Assembly (NCBI RefSeq): GCF_009758125.1
Contig: NZ_WRXO01000001.1
Span: 620,001-684,000 of the forward strand
Length of the DNA: 64,000 bases
Reading direction: 5' to 3'
Source: Chitinophaga oryziterrae
GTDB lineage: Bacteria > Bacteroidota > Bacteroidia > Chitinophagales > Chitinophagaceae
In this document: positions 27,401 through 36,880 of the stretch, piece after piece
Position numbering within the stretch: position 1 is the stretch's first letter
How the letters are laid out: every line of letters starts with the position of its first letter
Notes under the pieces: generated by a model
What the model saw: only the letters and a program-made list of their open reading frames with translations
The model's database searches: none
What the model was told of the DNA's origin: nothing
Made by a program: the position numbers and the translations under genes

Positions 27401-30400
27401 GCGGACTCACGGCAGACGCGGTCAATGCATAATTATTATCCTGTATGATGGGCAGATCTGTTGCATTATTAAAAGTACTGCTAAAAGTATGTGTAGTACC
27501 TATATCAGTATAATTACTCTGCCAGCTGTAATCATCATAGAATACTTCTGTCTGAACACTGTAAGTACCACTAAGCACGGGATAGGCATTGCTATTATAG
27601 GCAATCCCCTGATGATATGCTATGGTACCGGTATTATTCCATAAGATCACTTTCACCGCTCTGTCAAGGCTATCATACGTCATTACCAGCCACTGGCCAT
27701 TTTTGCGAAGGGATGAATCCTGTGTCATTACCAGTCGTTCTCTTCCATCATATACCATATTTACTACACCAGTTCCTGGTACTGTCTTTTGTATCAGCCT
27801 TTTCCGTTTGTCATAACTGTATTTAAAGCAGAGTTCATCTGATATACCTTGTGTCATTATCCAGCTGTTATGGCTAAGATATTGTACCGCCTTTGGAGAT
27901 AATATATATCGCTGGTTGTTCAGATCATCATATACATAATAAGTAGATGTCCAGTTGTCATAAGCAGGATATCCCGCATCTGTAAGCTGCACTTTTTTCA
28001 ATACCAGTATTTCATCAAAATTTTTGTATTCGATGATTTTATTGTCGTGTTCATCGGTTGTTTCATGAACGTATAAAGTACCTGGTGAATAGTAACCAGC
28101 TTTCTGTGGCAGGCTACTCATGGATGTATCGATATTCCAGATCACGACAGAGTCCTGCAGCGTATTTCCCCGGTCTTTTTGTTTTATACCAACATTGTGG
28201 CCTGTCCAGCTTTTTCCAGGAGCTGTTGTTTTCTGTACACGATTCAGCATAGAATTTTCGAAAGTATTATTCGAGTAATAATAACTCTCCTGGTTGCTAA
28301 AGAAAGCGTTATAAAACGCCGGTTGTTTTGTAGCAGGATCTATTCTGAAGTTACCGGTGGCTTTAGCATCTGAGTATTGCTGGTATACCTGTGTTTGTCT
28401 GCTGTATGAGTCATAAAAATTAGTGCCGATCATATCAGACATATCGGGAGATGCATGTTTCGCAACTGTTTGCAGTGGTCTTCCCAATCCATCGAAATAA
28501 TCAGTCACCTGTTGTACACCATATACATTTGCTTCAGTACGAGCAAGAGCTGTATCTGTAATACCTGGCTTTGCATAAATCCTTAACCTGATATAGTTCA
28601 TATTTGTGGTATCGAGGCTACTACTGTATGCAGGCATGGTTATTACCTGTTGCGTACCCGCTGCCGGTGCTGTAGTAAGATCGGGTAACTGGGAAGTGAC
28701 AGTAGCCTGTACTTTCACTCTTATGATGTTGGAATATGCTATATTCCCGTTACAGGATGCCTGTCTTCTGAAGTAAGTAGTTGTAGTAAGATTGGTAATA
28801 CTGGTACTTGGGATATTTGTCCAGTCATAATCATCCGGAGAGCTTTGCCATTGATAACTATACACAGTACAGTTACCATTAGTTGCCGCACTTACGCTAT
28901 TCAATGTAGCAGCACTCCCACTACTTACAATCGCTGCACTGGCGCTGATTTCACCTCCATTTAACGGCGCGTATATTATACTTGTATTACTATACGCAAT
29001 GACGCCATTACTGGTTACTGACAATCGGTAATAGCTATTGTAGGTAACGGTTGCAGGGAGGTAACTAAGTAAGGTAGCTGCACTGATATTAGTCCAGCTA
29101 TTGTTATCTGTAGAGCTTTGCCATTGATAAGTATAAATGCCGTTACCACCGGTAGCCGGAGATGCTGTTAAACTATCAGATATTGCTCCGTAATTATTAC
29201 GCGTTTGAACAGTTGGGCTTACAGTTCCAGCTACTAACTGCGTATAAACAAAGATCGTTATTACATTGCTGTTCAGGCTTACACCATTACTGGTAGCTAC
29301 CCTTTTGTAATAAATTTTACTGGTTAAATTTCCTGGTGTATACTGCTGAGCTGTGGCGCTGCTGATATTCGTCCAGGTACTACTATCCGCTGAACTTTGC
29401 CATTGGTAAGTATAAGTGCCATTACCACCTGTTGCGGTTGTACCAGTTAACTGGCCTGGACTGGTATTATAATTAATATTAAGGGATACAGGACTAATGC
29501 TACCGGCAACCAGTTGCGGATAAATGCTTATGGTACTTATATTACTGGTGACGGATACACCATTGCTGGTGGTAACCACCCTGTAATAAGTAATCGCGGT
29601 TAAACTACCCGGTGTATAATTCTGGGCAGTAGCCCCGCTAATATTCACCCAGGTACTGTTATCAACTGAGCTTTGCCATTGGTAAGTATAGGTCCCATTA
29701 CCACCACTCCTGGTATTTGCCAAAAGTCCGGGGCCCGTATTGTAATTAATACTAGCGCTGGTTGGACTTACACTGGTGGCCAATTGAGGATATACTGTTA
29801 TGGTAGTTGTATTACTGGTAACAGATACACCATTACTGGTTGTAACCACCCGGTAATAAGTAGTAGCTGTTAAACTACCTGGTGTATAATTTTGTGCGGT
29901 GGCCCCACTCACGGCTGTCCAGGTACTGTTATCAATTGAACTTTGCCATTGATAGGTATAAGTTCCACTACCGCCACTCCTGGTATTTGTTAAAAGCCCC
30001 GGACTTGTATTGTAATTAATACTGGTACTTGTTGGACTTACGCTGGTGGTCAATTGTGGATACACTGTTACAGTAACTGTATTGCTGGTAACAAATACAC
30101 CATTACTAGTGGTAATCACCCTGTAATAAGCAGGGGCGGTTAAACTACCTGGTGTATAATTCTGGGAAGTAGCACCACTGATGGCTGTCCAGGTGCTATT
30201 ATCCGCAGAACTCTGCCATTGATAAGTATAGGTACTATTACCACCACTCCTTGTGTTTGTTAAAAGACCGGGACTGGTATTATAATTAATAGTGGTACTT
30301 GTTGGAGTTATGCTGGAGGTCAATTGCGGATACACTGTTATAGTAGTTGTATTACTATTAACAGATGCTCCATTGCTGGTGGTAACGACCCGGTAATAAG

Positions 30401-31772
30401 TAGTCGCGGTTAAACTACCCGGCGTATAATTCTGAGAAGTAGCGCCACTAATGTTTACCCAGGTGCTATTATCCACTGAACTTTGCCACTGGTAGGTATA
30501 GCTACTGTTACCACCACTCACTGTGCTGGTCAACTGACCAGGACTGCTATTGTAATTAATACTGGAGCTTACAGGGCTGATAGTGGCGATCACTTGTGGA
30601 TATACGGTTACTACCGCAAAAATGCTAGTCGACGCATTGTTACTTATAGCAGTAACACGATAAGAAGTACTGATGGTCAAATTGCCTGGTGAATATGTCG
30701 ATGATGTGGCCCCACTGATAGTTGTCCAGGTGCTCCCGTCTGTTGAGCTTTTCCAGTTGTAAGTATAGGTTCCATCGCCACCGCTGGTGGTAGTTACAAA
30801 CTGACCCAGGTTTGCGTTGTAATTAATAGTGATAGTAGAAGGGCTTACACTCATAACCAGTTGAGGATATACTGTCACTTTACTACTTGCTGTATAAGAT
30901 GTAACCCCATTGCTGGTAACAGCTCGCCTGTAATAAGTCGTAGCCGTTAAACTCCCTGGTGTATAGTTCTGTGAAGTAGCCCCACTGACGTTAGTCCACG
31001 TGCTGTTATCTGAAGAGCTTTGCCATTGATATGCATAAGTACTGTTACCACCTGTGGCTGCAGTACCCGTTAGCTGACCAGGAGTGCTACTATAGTTAAT
31101 TGTAATAGCTGTTGGACTGATACTACCGGCAACTAATTGCGGATAAACAGTTATTAATACACTATTTGTGTATACCACCTCTGTACCACAGGTTATCTTC
31201 AGTTTATAATAGGTATTAGCTGTTAAACTCCCTGGTGTGTAAGTCAGGGCCGTCGCGCCCGAGATATCCGTAAAGGTAGAATTATCAGCGCTTTGCTGCC
31301 ATTGATACACATAACTGCCAATACCCCCTGTTGGAGTAGTACTGGTGAGTTGCCCGGGACTGATATTGTAATTAATCGTTAATGATGCAGGAGTCACTGT
31401 TCCGGCAGCCAGATGCGCACTTATATTTACTGTGGCGATAGGACTATAAACGCTTTGACCAGTAGTAGTGCTGGTCATATATACCTGGTAATACTGCGTC
31501 TGCGAAATAGCTCCGGGTGAGTAAGAAATGCTGGTGGCACCGGATATATTGTAAAAAGTGGAACCATTAGTAGAGATCTGCCATTGATACCGGTAACCGG
31601 TAACATCTGGCCCAACCAAGGAGATCGTGGCTGCAGAAGTACCAGAAAAAACACTCTGAGTTTGCGGACTGATGCTCCCTGTGGTAAATAAACGGATGGC
31701 AGTAGCTGAAAAAACTGTTTGACAAAACATACACATGATAGCAACAGGTAAGACAACCTTTCCCTTTCGCAT
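24462..31772 (-). CDS. Giant RHS/YD-repeat protein with Ig-like repeats and L,D-transpeptidase-like C-terminal domain
   Basis: The preferred start at 31772 gives 2436 aa with signal peptide [23 protein letters not shown]; an upstream in-frame ATG at 31871 would overlap the preceding gene. Eleven Ig-like repeats of about 90 aa follow ([8 protein letters not shown].DNSTW...SGAT.[9 protein letters not shown] pattern). A DUF6443-like region comes next ([17 protein letters not shown]), then YD repeats and the RHS core ([41 protein letters not shown]). The last 235 residues (about 24465-25169) vary from RHS architecture. They carry GVFIHSSN and, 22 residues after the His, [12 protein letters not shown], resembling the YkuD/DUF5675 His...[ST]xGC active site. 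The likely role is a surface polymorphic toxin or effector. The export route is not evident. Confidence 0.88.
   Translation of the reverse strand: [2436 protein letters not shown]
28690..31690 (-). repeat. Tandem coding repeats (about 270 bp each) encoding Ig-like modules
   Basis: Eleven consecutive units of about 265-275 bp encode Ig-like domains in the giant RHS protein. The central units, roughly 29.5-30.6 kb, are nearly identical at protein level ([35 protein letters not shown]). The outer units are more diverged. This pattern fits expansion by recombination between neighbours, so copy number may vary between strains and assemblies may collapse here. Confidence 0.9.
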
Positions 31773-31848
31773 AGTAGTGATGCAAGCCTTATTTAATGTA
31801 TATATAAAATGAATAATTGTTTGCATAATCATAGAATAAGGGGCCAGA

Positions 31849-34800
31849 TTAATTTTTGTAATGGTACTCAAATGTCTTGATGATGTTATTATCCAGATCC
31901 CGGACAGTCTTCAGTCTTCCTATCCCGTCATATTCATAATAAACGATATGATTGACGGCGTCACACTGGCCAGCTACACCAATAAGCGGACTATAAGTAT
32001 AAGTGGTCATCAGTGCATCAGAGGGATACAGTCGTAGTTCATCTATAGTTACACTTCCACTGATATTTATAGCAGACGTTCCTGCAGGGATTTTATGTTC
32101 ATAATAATTCCAGCCCATTTTACTGAGTGTAGATGTAGCTGTTGAACCATTTACCGTAGCCGTACCGGATTTACTCCAGTAGGAAACGATATAACTTTTA
32201 GTCGTATTTAACGAGGACTTGCTGATTGCCCCATTTGTTAATGCATATGAGCTGCTGCCGGTGATTCCCCGGGTTGCATCTCTTACAGAGGATGCGATAG
32301 TCCAGTTACCATCTCCATCAATTTCAAATGAAGTGTATGCAACATCTGCAAGATTAGCATTCTTTACTTCGGCTGTTGGAGAAGCTGTTTTTGAACTCCA
32401 CACGTAAGTAGTATGCATATCATTGGTTTTCGACATTTCAAGAATATTCGATGCCGCATCATACCGGTAAAAAGATAATCTCCGCTCCATATTACCACCT
32501 GTGGTCTGATAATTCACAGATTCTGGCTTAACGATTTTCTGTTGGGTATCCCAAACTTTATAATCTGTACGGGTAGTGCTGAGTAAAGTTTGATTTTTGT
32601 ATTGATCAACCTGTATTACAGGTCCGATTTTATGAATAGCAACCATTGTATCCAATGCAATACCAGCAGAGGAAGAAAGGTCCGTAATCTGGCTTTTATC
32701 ATTTGGGTACTTATTAACGACTGTGATCAGTTCTCCCTTACTGTTTAAGTTAGTTGTTCTTGTAAGTAAGCCATGTGCCGGATTGTCATAATAAAAGTTG
32801 GTAGTAGTCGTAATGGGATTAAGGCCTTCACTATCAAATACACTATCCACAGTGTTTGTTTTATATACCCATGGGCAAATTACTTTATAATTGGCAAGCC
32901 TGTATTCAAATACGGTGGTATTAGATCCATCAGTATTTCCCACTGTGCAAACAGGATGTTTGTAACCGACTTTACAATTGATTTCAAAATAATTGCCGGA
33001 ACTGACATCTAATAGTGCAGGATAGTTATAGGAGATATCTTTTTCTTTAATTTTAACATTGGAGGCGGTATAAAATACTTCCTTCAATGGCATTCCCCTG
33101 TAAAAGTCATATGCAGTCAGATACCTGCCGGATTTGCCATTTAATATCGCAATAACAGTGTTATTGGTAGAAGATACCTCGTTAAAATAATACTCATCAG
33201 AATAATATTGATTATCCGGAGTTCCCCATTGTGACGAAGTAAAATAAGATACCTTTTGCCCCAGATAGCTTACTTTATTACTATCGGTTTCTATCACCTT
33301 TGTATATCCGATATGACTACCCTGTGTTAAACCAAGATAATTATTAGAACTGGAACTTCTATCCAGTCCGGCACCACAGTTACAATCCTGCTTACCAGTA
33401 GGTATAGAATAGATTAAAGAGACCAGTGCACCTAAAGAACCTGATGAGCGCGTAGAGTCCAGTTCGGCCGTGTATTTAAAATTCTTAAAGTACTGGGACC
33501 CGGTTTCCGGGTCAGTATCAATGATCTGCTTTATGCGTACACCACCAGTAATCTTCGTTTTAACCGAATCTCCCAGTGAAAAATAAGTTACATTGGCGGT
33601 AGCTGTCTGACCTGTTCCATCCACACTTGCTATGATTTCATAGTTCCCCACAGCCAGCGCAGGATATTGAGTAGAAGTAACACTAATCATATATTGCTGA
33701 ATAACGGTCGTATAAGTACCGTCACTATTTACTTTTCTCAGCAATATAGATGGTCCATTATCTACTGGCGGTGGACTTCCATAACTACCCTGGATAACAA
33801 CGGTAATTGACTGAGGGCTCTGAATTGTAAATGCCCTTGTCATGCTGGGAGCTGATGGTACCGCCTGCACCATGAAAGTGTTCTGAATATGCTTTAATTC
33901 ATTTACAGATGTCCCTCCAACATTCCCATAATCATTAGACTCATATATGAATTCCGAAGTACCTTTTGTAGGATATGTTATTTTCTTTATTGTACCTACT
34001 CTCGACTTTTCAAATACCGGTTGCCTGTTTCCATAAAAAGAATTGGCCCTGTTAGCTGCATAGTCTCCGTAAATTGTCGGATCTACATATTCAAGCAGAG
34101 AAGAGTTTAATACTCCGTTAAAAAATCCCCAGTAATCCTGGGACTTTGACTTTAGAGAAGGTACAAGGGTTGGATCATAGTATTCAAACAGATGACGGAC
34201 ATAATCGTTATCATTTAATATAGATACCTGTCTAAGTTCATCCAATTTTAATCTTACATCTTCCGGAGCAGAAGAGGCGGTGTTACCAAAATAACTATGG
34301 ATTAATTTCCATTTATTTCTTGTTATATTGTTCAGATCTTTTACCTCAATACTTTCCAGCATATTGGCAGATGGCATATCTGTTCTGTTACCCGTAAGAT
34401 TGAATACGATTTTCTCATATGGTGTATTGATCTCTGTTAATACTTTTGAATCGACATCAATATAAGAGGTAAGCGAACTTGAATTATATAAGTCCGCACA
34501 GTGAACAGGATCGTAGTATGTTGATGGCAAATGCTGCGCTTCTGAAAGCTGAATGGAGGTATTGGTTTCAGAAGCATACGTAAATGTGATATCACCTTCA
34601 GGAGTAGTTATCTTTGATAAATACCATGAAGACGTGAACGTTCTGATAGCCGGAGCCACATTATCAGATACAGTTGTTTCTTTTGCATCAAATAAATATT
34701 TGATTCCCTGATCATCTGTTACTTCAAATTGTTCCAGCTTTGAGCTATGAGTGATCTTAAGATTATCAAAAGGGATAAGATGTGCATCATGTGTCCCTTT

Positions 34801-35310
34801 GGGGTCCAGTATAAACTTTCCACTTTTATTGCCGAAATTGTAATAAAACATATCGACCTCCATGTCATACACCCCGTCGCAAAAGTTGATCAACTTGGGA
34901 AAGTCTGTCATAACGCTATCCATGGTCCAGTTTGCAGCGTTCCAGTAGCCCGATCTGGTCCCCCCTTCATCAGGATTGCCATGAACAGATCTTGTGATGA
35001 CACCTCCGGTACTGAGTGACCAGTTCAGACCTATCCAGTTTGAGATTTCTTCCACTTTTAATCCCTGTGAATGATATCGCAAAGAGATAGGTAAAGAGAA
35101 TGAGCCTAACTTAACCGTATATATGGGAATTGAGATATCCGGGATGCCTGTATATCCGCCAATCGATATATCTCCAAATTTGCCCAGGGATGCTGCATTT
35201 GGGGATGGGGGGATTACGATTGGTAAATCAAAGACTTTATCCTGTGCCCCTGCATTAAAAACATTCAATACCGAAAAACAGCAGATGACTACACTAAAAA
35301 ATAGCTTCAT
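31849..35310 (-). CDS. Large secreted YD-repeat/RHS-associated protein (first gene of RHS operon)
   Basis: The 1153-aa protein has a signal peptide (MKLFFSVVICCFSVLNVFNAGAQ), a proline-rich N-terminal segment (LPIVIPPSPNAASLGKFGD), and a beta-rich SpvB/YD-type start (GGYTGIPDISIPIY, LPISLRYHSQGLKVEEISNWIGLNWSL). It ends with a YD motif (YYEYDGIGRLKTVRDLDNNIIKTFEYHY). It has no RHS core or tip domain. In Bacteroidota such proteins often precede a DUF6443/RHS-core protein, as here, with the giant gene starting 76 bp downstream. It may form the shell or surface partner of the second protein; this is inference. Confidence 0.85.
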   Translation of the reverse strand: MKLFFSVVICCFSVLNVFNAGAQDKVFDLPIVIPPSPNAASLGKFGDISIGGYTGIPDISIPIYTVKLGSFSLPISLRYHSQGLKVEEISNWIGLNWSLSTGGVITRSVHGNPDEGGTRSGYWNAANWTMDSVMTDFPKLINFCDGVYDMEVDMFYYNFGNKSGKFILDPKGTHDAHLIPFDNLKITHSSKLEQFEVTDDQGIKYLFDAKETTVSDNVAPAIRTFTSSWYLSKITTPEGDITFTYASETNTSIQLSEAQHLPSTYYDPVHCADLYNSSSLTSYIDVDSKVLTEINTPYEKIVFNLTGNRTDMPSANMLESIEVKDLNNITRNKWKLIHSYFGNTASSAPEDVRLKLDELRQVSILNDNDYVRHLFEYYDPTLVPSLKSKSQDYWGFFNGVLNSSLLEYVDPTIYGDYAANRANSFYGNRQPVFEKSRVGTIKKITYPTKGTSEFIYESNDYGNVGGTSVNELKHIQNTFMVQAVPSAPSMTRAFTIQSPQSITVVIQGSYGSPPPVDNGPSILLRKVNSDGTYTTVIQQYMISVTSTQYPALAVGNYEIIASVDGTGQTATANVTYFSLGDSVKTKITGGVRIKQIIDTDPETGSQYFKNFKYTAELDSTRSSGSLGALVSLIYSIPTGKQDCNCGAGLDRSSSSNNYLGLTQGSHIGYTKVIETDSNKVSYLGQKVSYFTSSQWGTPDNQYYSDEYYFNEVSSTNNTVIAILNGKSGRYLTAYDFYRGMPLKEVFYTASNVKIKEKDISYNYPALLDVSSGNYFEINCKVGYKHPVCTVGNTDGSNTTVFEYRLANYKVICPWVYKTNTVDSVFDSEGLNPITTTTNFYYDNPAHGLLTRTTNLNSKGELITVVNKYPNDKSQITDLSSSAGIALDTMVAIHKIGPVIQVDQYKNQTLLSTTRTDYKVWDTQQKIVKPESVNYQTTGGNMERRLSFYRYDAASNILEMSKTNDMHTTYVWSSKTASPTAEVKNANLADVAYTSFEIDGDGNWTIASSVRDATRGITGSSSYALTNGAISKSSLNTTKSYIVSYWSKSGTATVNGSTATSTLSKMGWNYYEHKIPAGTSAINISGSVTIDELRLYPSDALMTTYTYSPLIGVAGQCDAVNHIVYYEYDGIGRLKTVRDLDNNIIKTFEYHYKN

Positions 35311-35693
35311 ATATATTATTTCAACAGTTATTTACGTGGGGATGTTTGTGATGCAATCAATGTGCAGGAATATAATATGCCTTCAACAAATAAAAGGAAC
35401 AATACTTACGAACACATGTAGAACTTATTATATTAGAGTCTGTCTTTTTTATGGTACATGACAATGACTATATTATAAATGTATCTTTCTGTTTCCATAT
35501 CTCTAATACTACTTTAGTGTCAGTTATACATTTATTCCTAAAAGAATTTTTACGGAATGTTTACTTTAATTAATTGGTTATAAGTATTTTAAGTATATTA
35601 AGCACTATCAGGGTTTCATGAAACCTTTTTTTTGTATTTTTAGCAGAACACTCACCAAAAAGCAGCTAAAGGGGAGACCTGAGGAGAAAACTC
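35311..35693. other. Divergent AT-rich intergenic region (RHS operon / sigma factor)
   Basis: No gene is evident in these 383 bp. The region must carry promoters for the leftward RHS operon and the rightward sigma factor. Near its right end GGTTTCATGAAACC (35612-35625) forms a 5-bp stem followed by eight T residues. It could be a weak terminator, an attenuator or a dyad operator. Confidence 0.6.
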
Positions 35694-36284
35694 ATGCAGT
35701 CAACTACCGATACCGAATTGTTACAAAAGCTTAGGGAAGGGGATGAAACAGCCTTCCGGGAGCTATATGACCGGCATAGCAGGACGGTATCTGCATTTGT
35801 ATATCACCTTACCCATTCTGCCGTAGATGCCGAGGATATCTTACAGGATACCTTTTTAAAGCTCTGGACCAGCCGGGAACAACTCCCCCCGATAGACAAT
35901 ATCGGTAACTATGTCTTTATGATAGCCAGGAATAAAACACTGGACCACCTGCGCAAAATAGCCCAGCAACAAAAACTGCTGGACCGTGTATGGGCAAATA
36001 TCAGCGCACCCGCAGATGGTATTGAGCAACAACTGGATGCCCGGGAAAGCCAGCAACTGATCAATAAGGCTTTTTCACAACTCACTGAACAGCAACAGAC
36101 TATTTTCAGATTAAGCCGCCAGGAAGGAATGACCCATGAAGCGATTGCACAGCAACTGCGTCTTTCCAAAAGCAGGGTAAAGAATGTACAGGTAGAAACA
36201 CTCCGCTATATCAGACAATTTCTTGCACAATATGCCGGGCCTCTCGGTGTATTATTCGTAGTAACATCCTTAATGAAAAGCTAA
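35694..36284 (+). CDS. ECF RNA polymerase sigma-70 factor (Bacteroidota expansion type), sigma 1
   Basis: The 196-aa protein has sigma region 2 (LREGDETAFRELYDRHSRTVSAFVYHLT, DAEDILQDTFLKLW at about 13-65) and region 4 (LTEQQQTIFRLSRQEGMTHEAIAQQLRLSKSRVKNVQ at about 130-166). A C-terminal hydrophobic tail (GPLGVLFVVTSLM) is often seen in this family. No anti-sigma gene directly follows; instead a second sigma gene starts 38 bp downstream. It may be controlled by FecR1 or by FecR2 at 44126. Confidence 0.92.
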   Translation: MQSTTDTELLQKLREGDETAFRELYDRHSRTVSAFVYHLTHSAVDAEDILQDTFLKLWTSREQLPPIDNIGNYVFMIARNKTLDHLRKIAQQQKLLDRVWANISAPADGIEQQLDARESQQLINKAFSQLTEQQQTIFRLSRQEGMTHEAIAQQLRLSKSRVKNVQVETLRYIRQFLAQYAGPLGVLFVVTSLMKS

Positions 36285-36322
36285 CATTCAAAGCGGGGCC
36301 TATTATTTAGTTTCGTGCTGTA

Positions 36323-36880
36323 ATGGCCCAGGATCATTTTGATGAAGACAAATACCTGCAATTATTCATCTCCGGCAGTGAAGATGCCTTTGATACTATC
36401 TTCAAAAGATATTATGAAGGGCTGCTGAACTTTGCGAAGGTCTTAATACCCTATCCCACTGATGAAGCAGAAGATATTGTTGCAGAGATGTTCTGCACCT
36501 TGTGGCATAACCGCAAACATATCACTATCAATAATACATTAAGCGCTTATTTATATACTGCTGTTAAAAACAGGGTGTTTGATTATTTCCGTAAACGTAA
36601 AATTATCTTTCATATTCCTGAAGAGAATGATACTGTTGCTGCGGGTTACCAGCAACCGGACCATCTGCTGATGTACAAAGATGTCACTCATCGTATTCAA
36701 TATCTTATCAGCCAGCTCCCCCCTCAAATGAGACTGGTATTTCAACTGAACCGCTATGAGGGATTCAGTTATGAAGAGATTGCAGGATTGCTGAATATAT
36801 CCGTAAACTCTGTAAAAACACATATGTTCCGCGCGATGAAATCACTGAAAGCATCCTATGCAATATTACCAAACTGTTAA
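36323..36880 (+). CDS. ECF RNA polymerase sigma-70 factor, sigma 2
   Basis: The 185-aa protein shows region 2 (SEDAFDTIFKRYYEGLLNFAKVLI, DEAEDIVAEMFCTLWHNR) and region 4 (LPPQMRLVFQLNRYEGFSYEEIAGLLNISVNSVKTHMFRAMKSL). It is followed 97 bp later by FecR1 and then SusC2/SusD2, the normal order of a sigma/FecR/SusCD system that senses substrate from the outer membrane. Sequence outside the conserved regions differs clearly from sigma 1, so this is not a recent duplication. Its last seven codons, including the stop, are repeated just downstream. Confidence 0.93.
   Translation: MAQDHFDEDKYLQLFISGSEDAFDTIFKRYYEGLLNFAKVLIPYPTDEAEDIVAEMFCTLWHNRKHITINNTLSAYLYTAVKNRVFDYFRKRKIIFHIPEENDTVAAGYQQPDHLLMYKDVTHRIQYLISQLPPQMRLVFQLNRYEGFSYEEIAGLLNISVNSVKTHMFRAMKSLKASYAILPNC

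Noticed and set aside
27306..28373. Several plus-strand open frames opposite the RHS gene
   Set aside because: They are antisense to a clearly coding frame, have odd composition without motifs, and arise from the repeat and codon bias of the minus-strand gene.
28690..31690. Regularly spaced DNA repeats that could suggest a CRISPR array or satellite
   Set aside because: The period is about 270 bp, the units are in frame in one long coding sequence and they encode Ig-like domains; there are no short repeats with unique spacers.
31773..31871. An upstream start for the giant RHS protein at 31871
   Set aside because: It would add 33 residues before a clean signal peptide and overlap the preceding gene by 23 bp.
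23516..35310. The RHS region as a clear genomic island
   Set aside because: It looks AT-richer than its neighbours, but no integrase, tRNA, direct repeats or insertion sequence flanks it, so transfer is only a possibility.
35612..35632. The palindrome plus T-run before sigma 1 as a firm terminator
   Set aside because: The stem is only 5 bp with a 4-nt loop and no gene on the plus strand ends nearby, so I list it only as a possible regulatory dyad.
36293..36322. A third copy of the GGTCC/CGTC promoter element before sigma 2
   Set aside because: GGGCC and CGTG are only 13 nt apart and both cores are altered, so the match is too weak.
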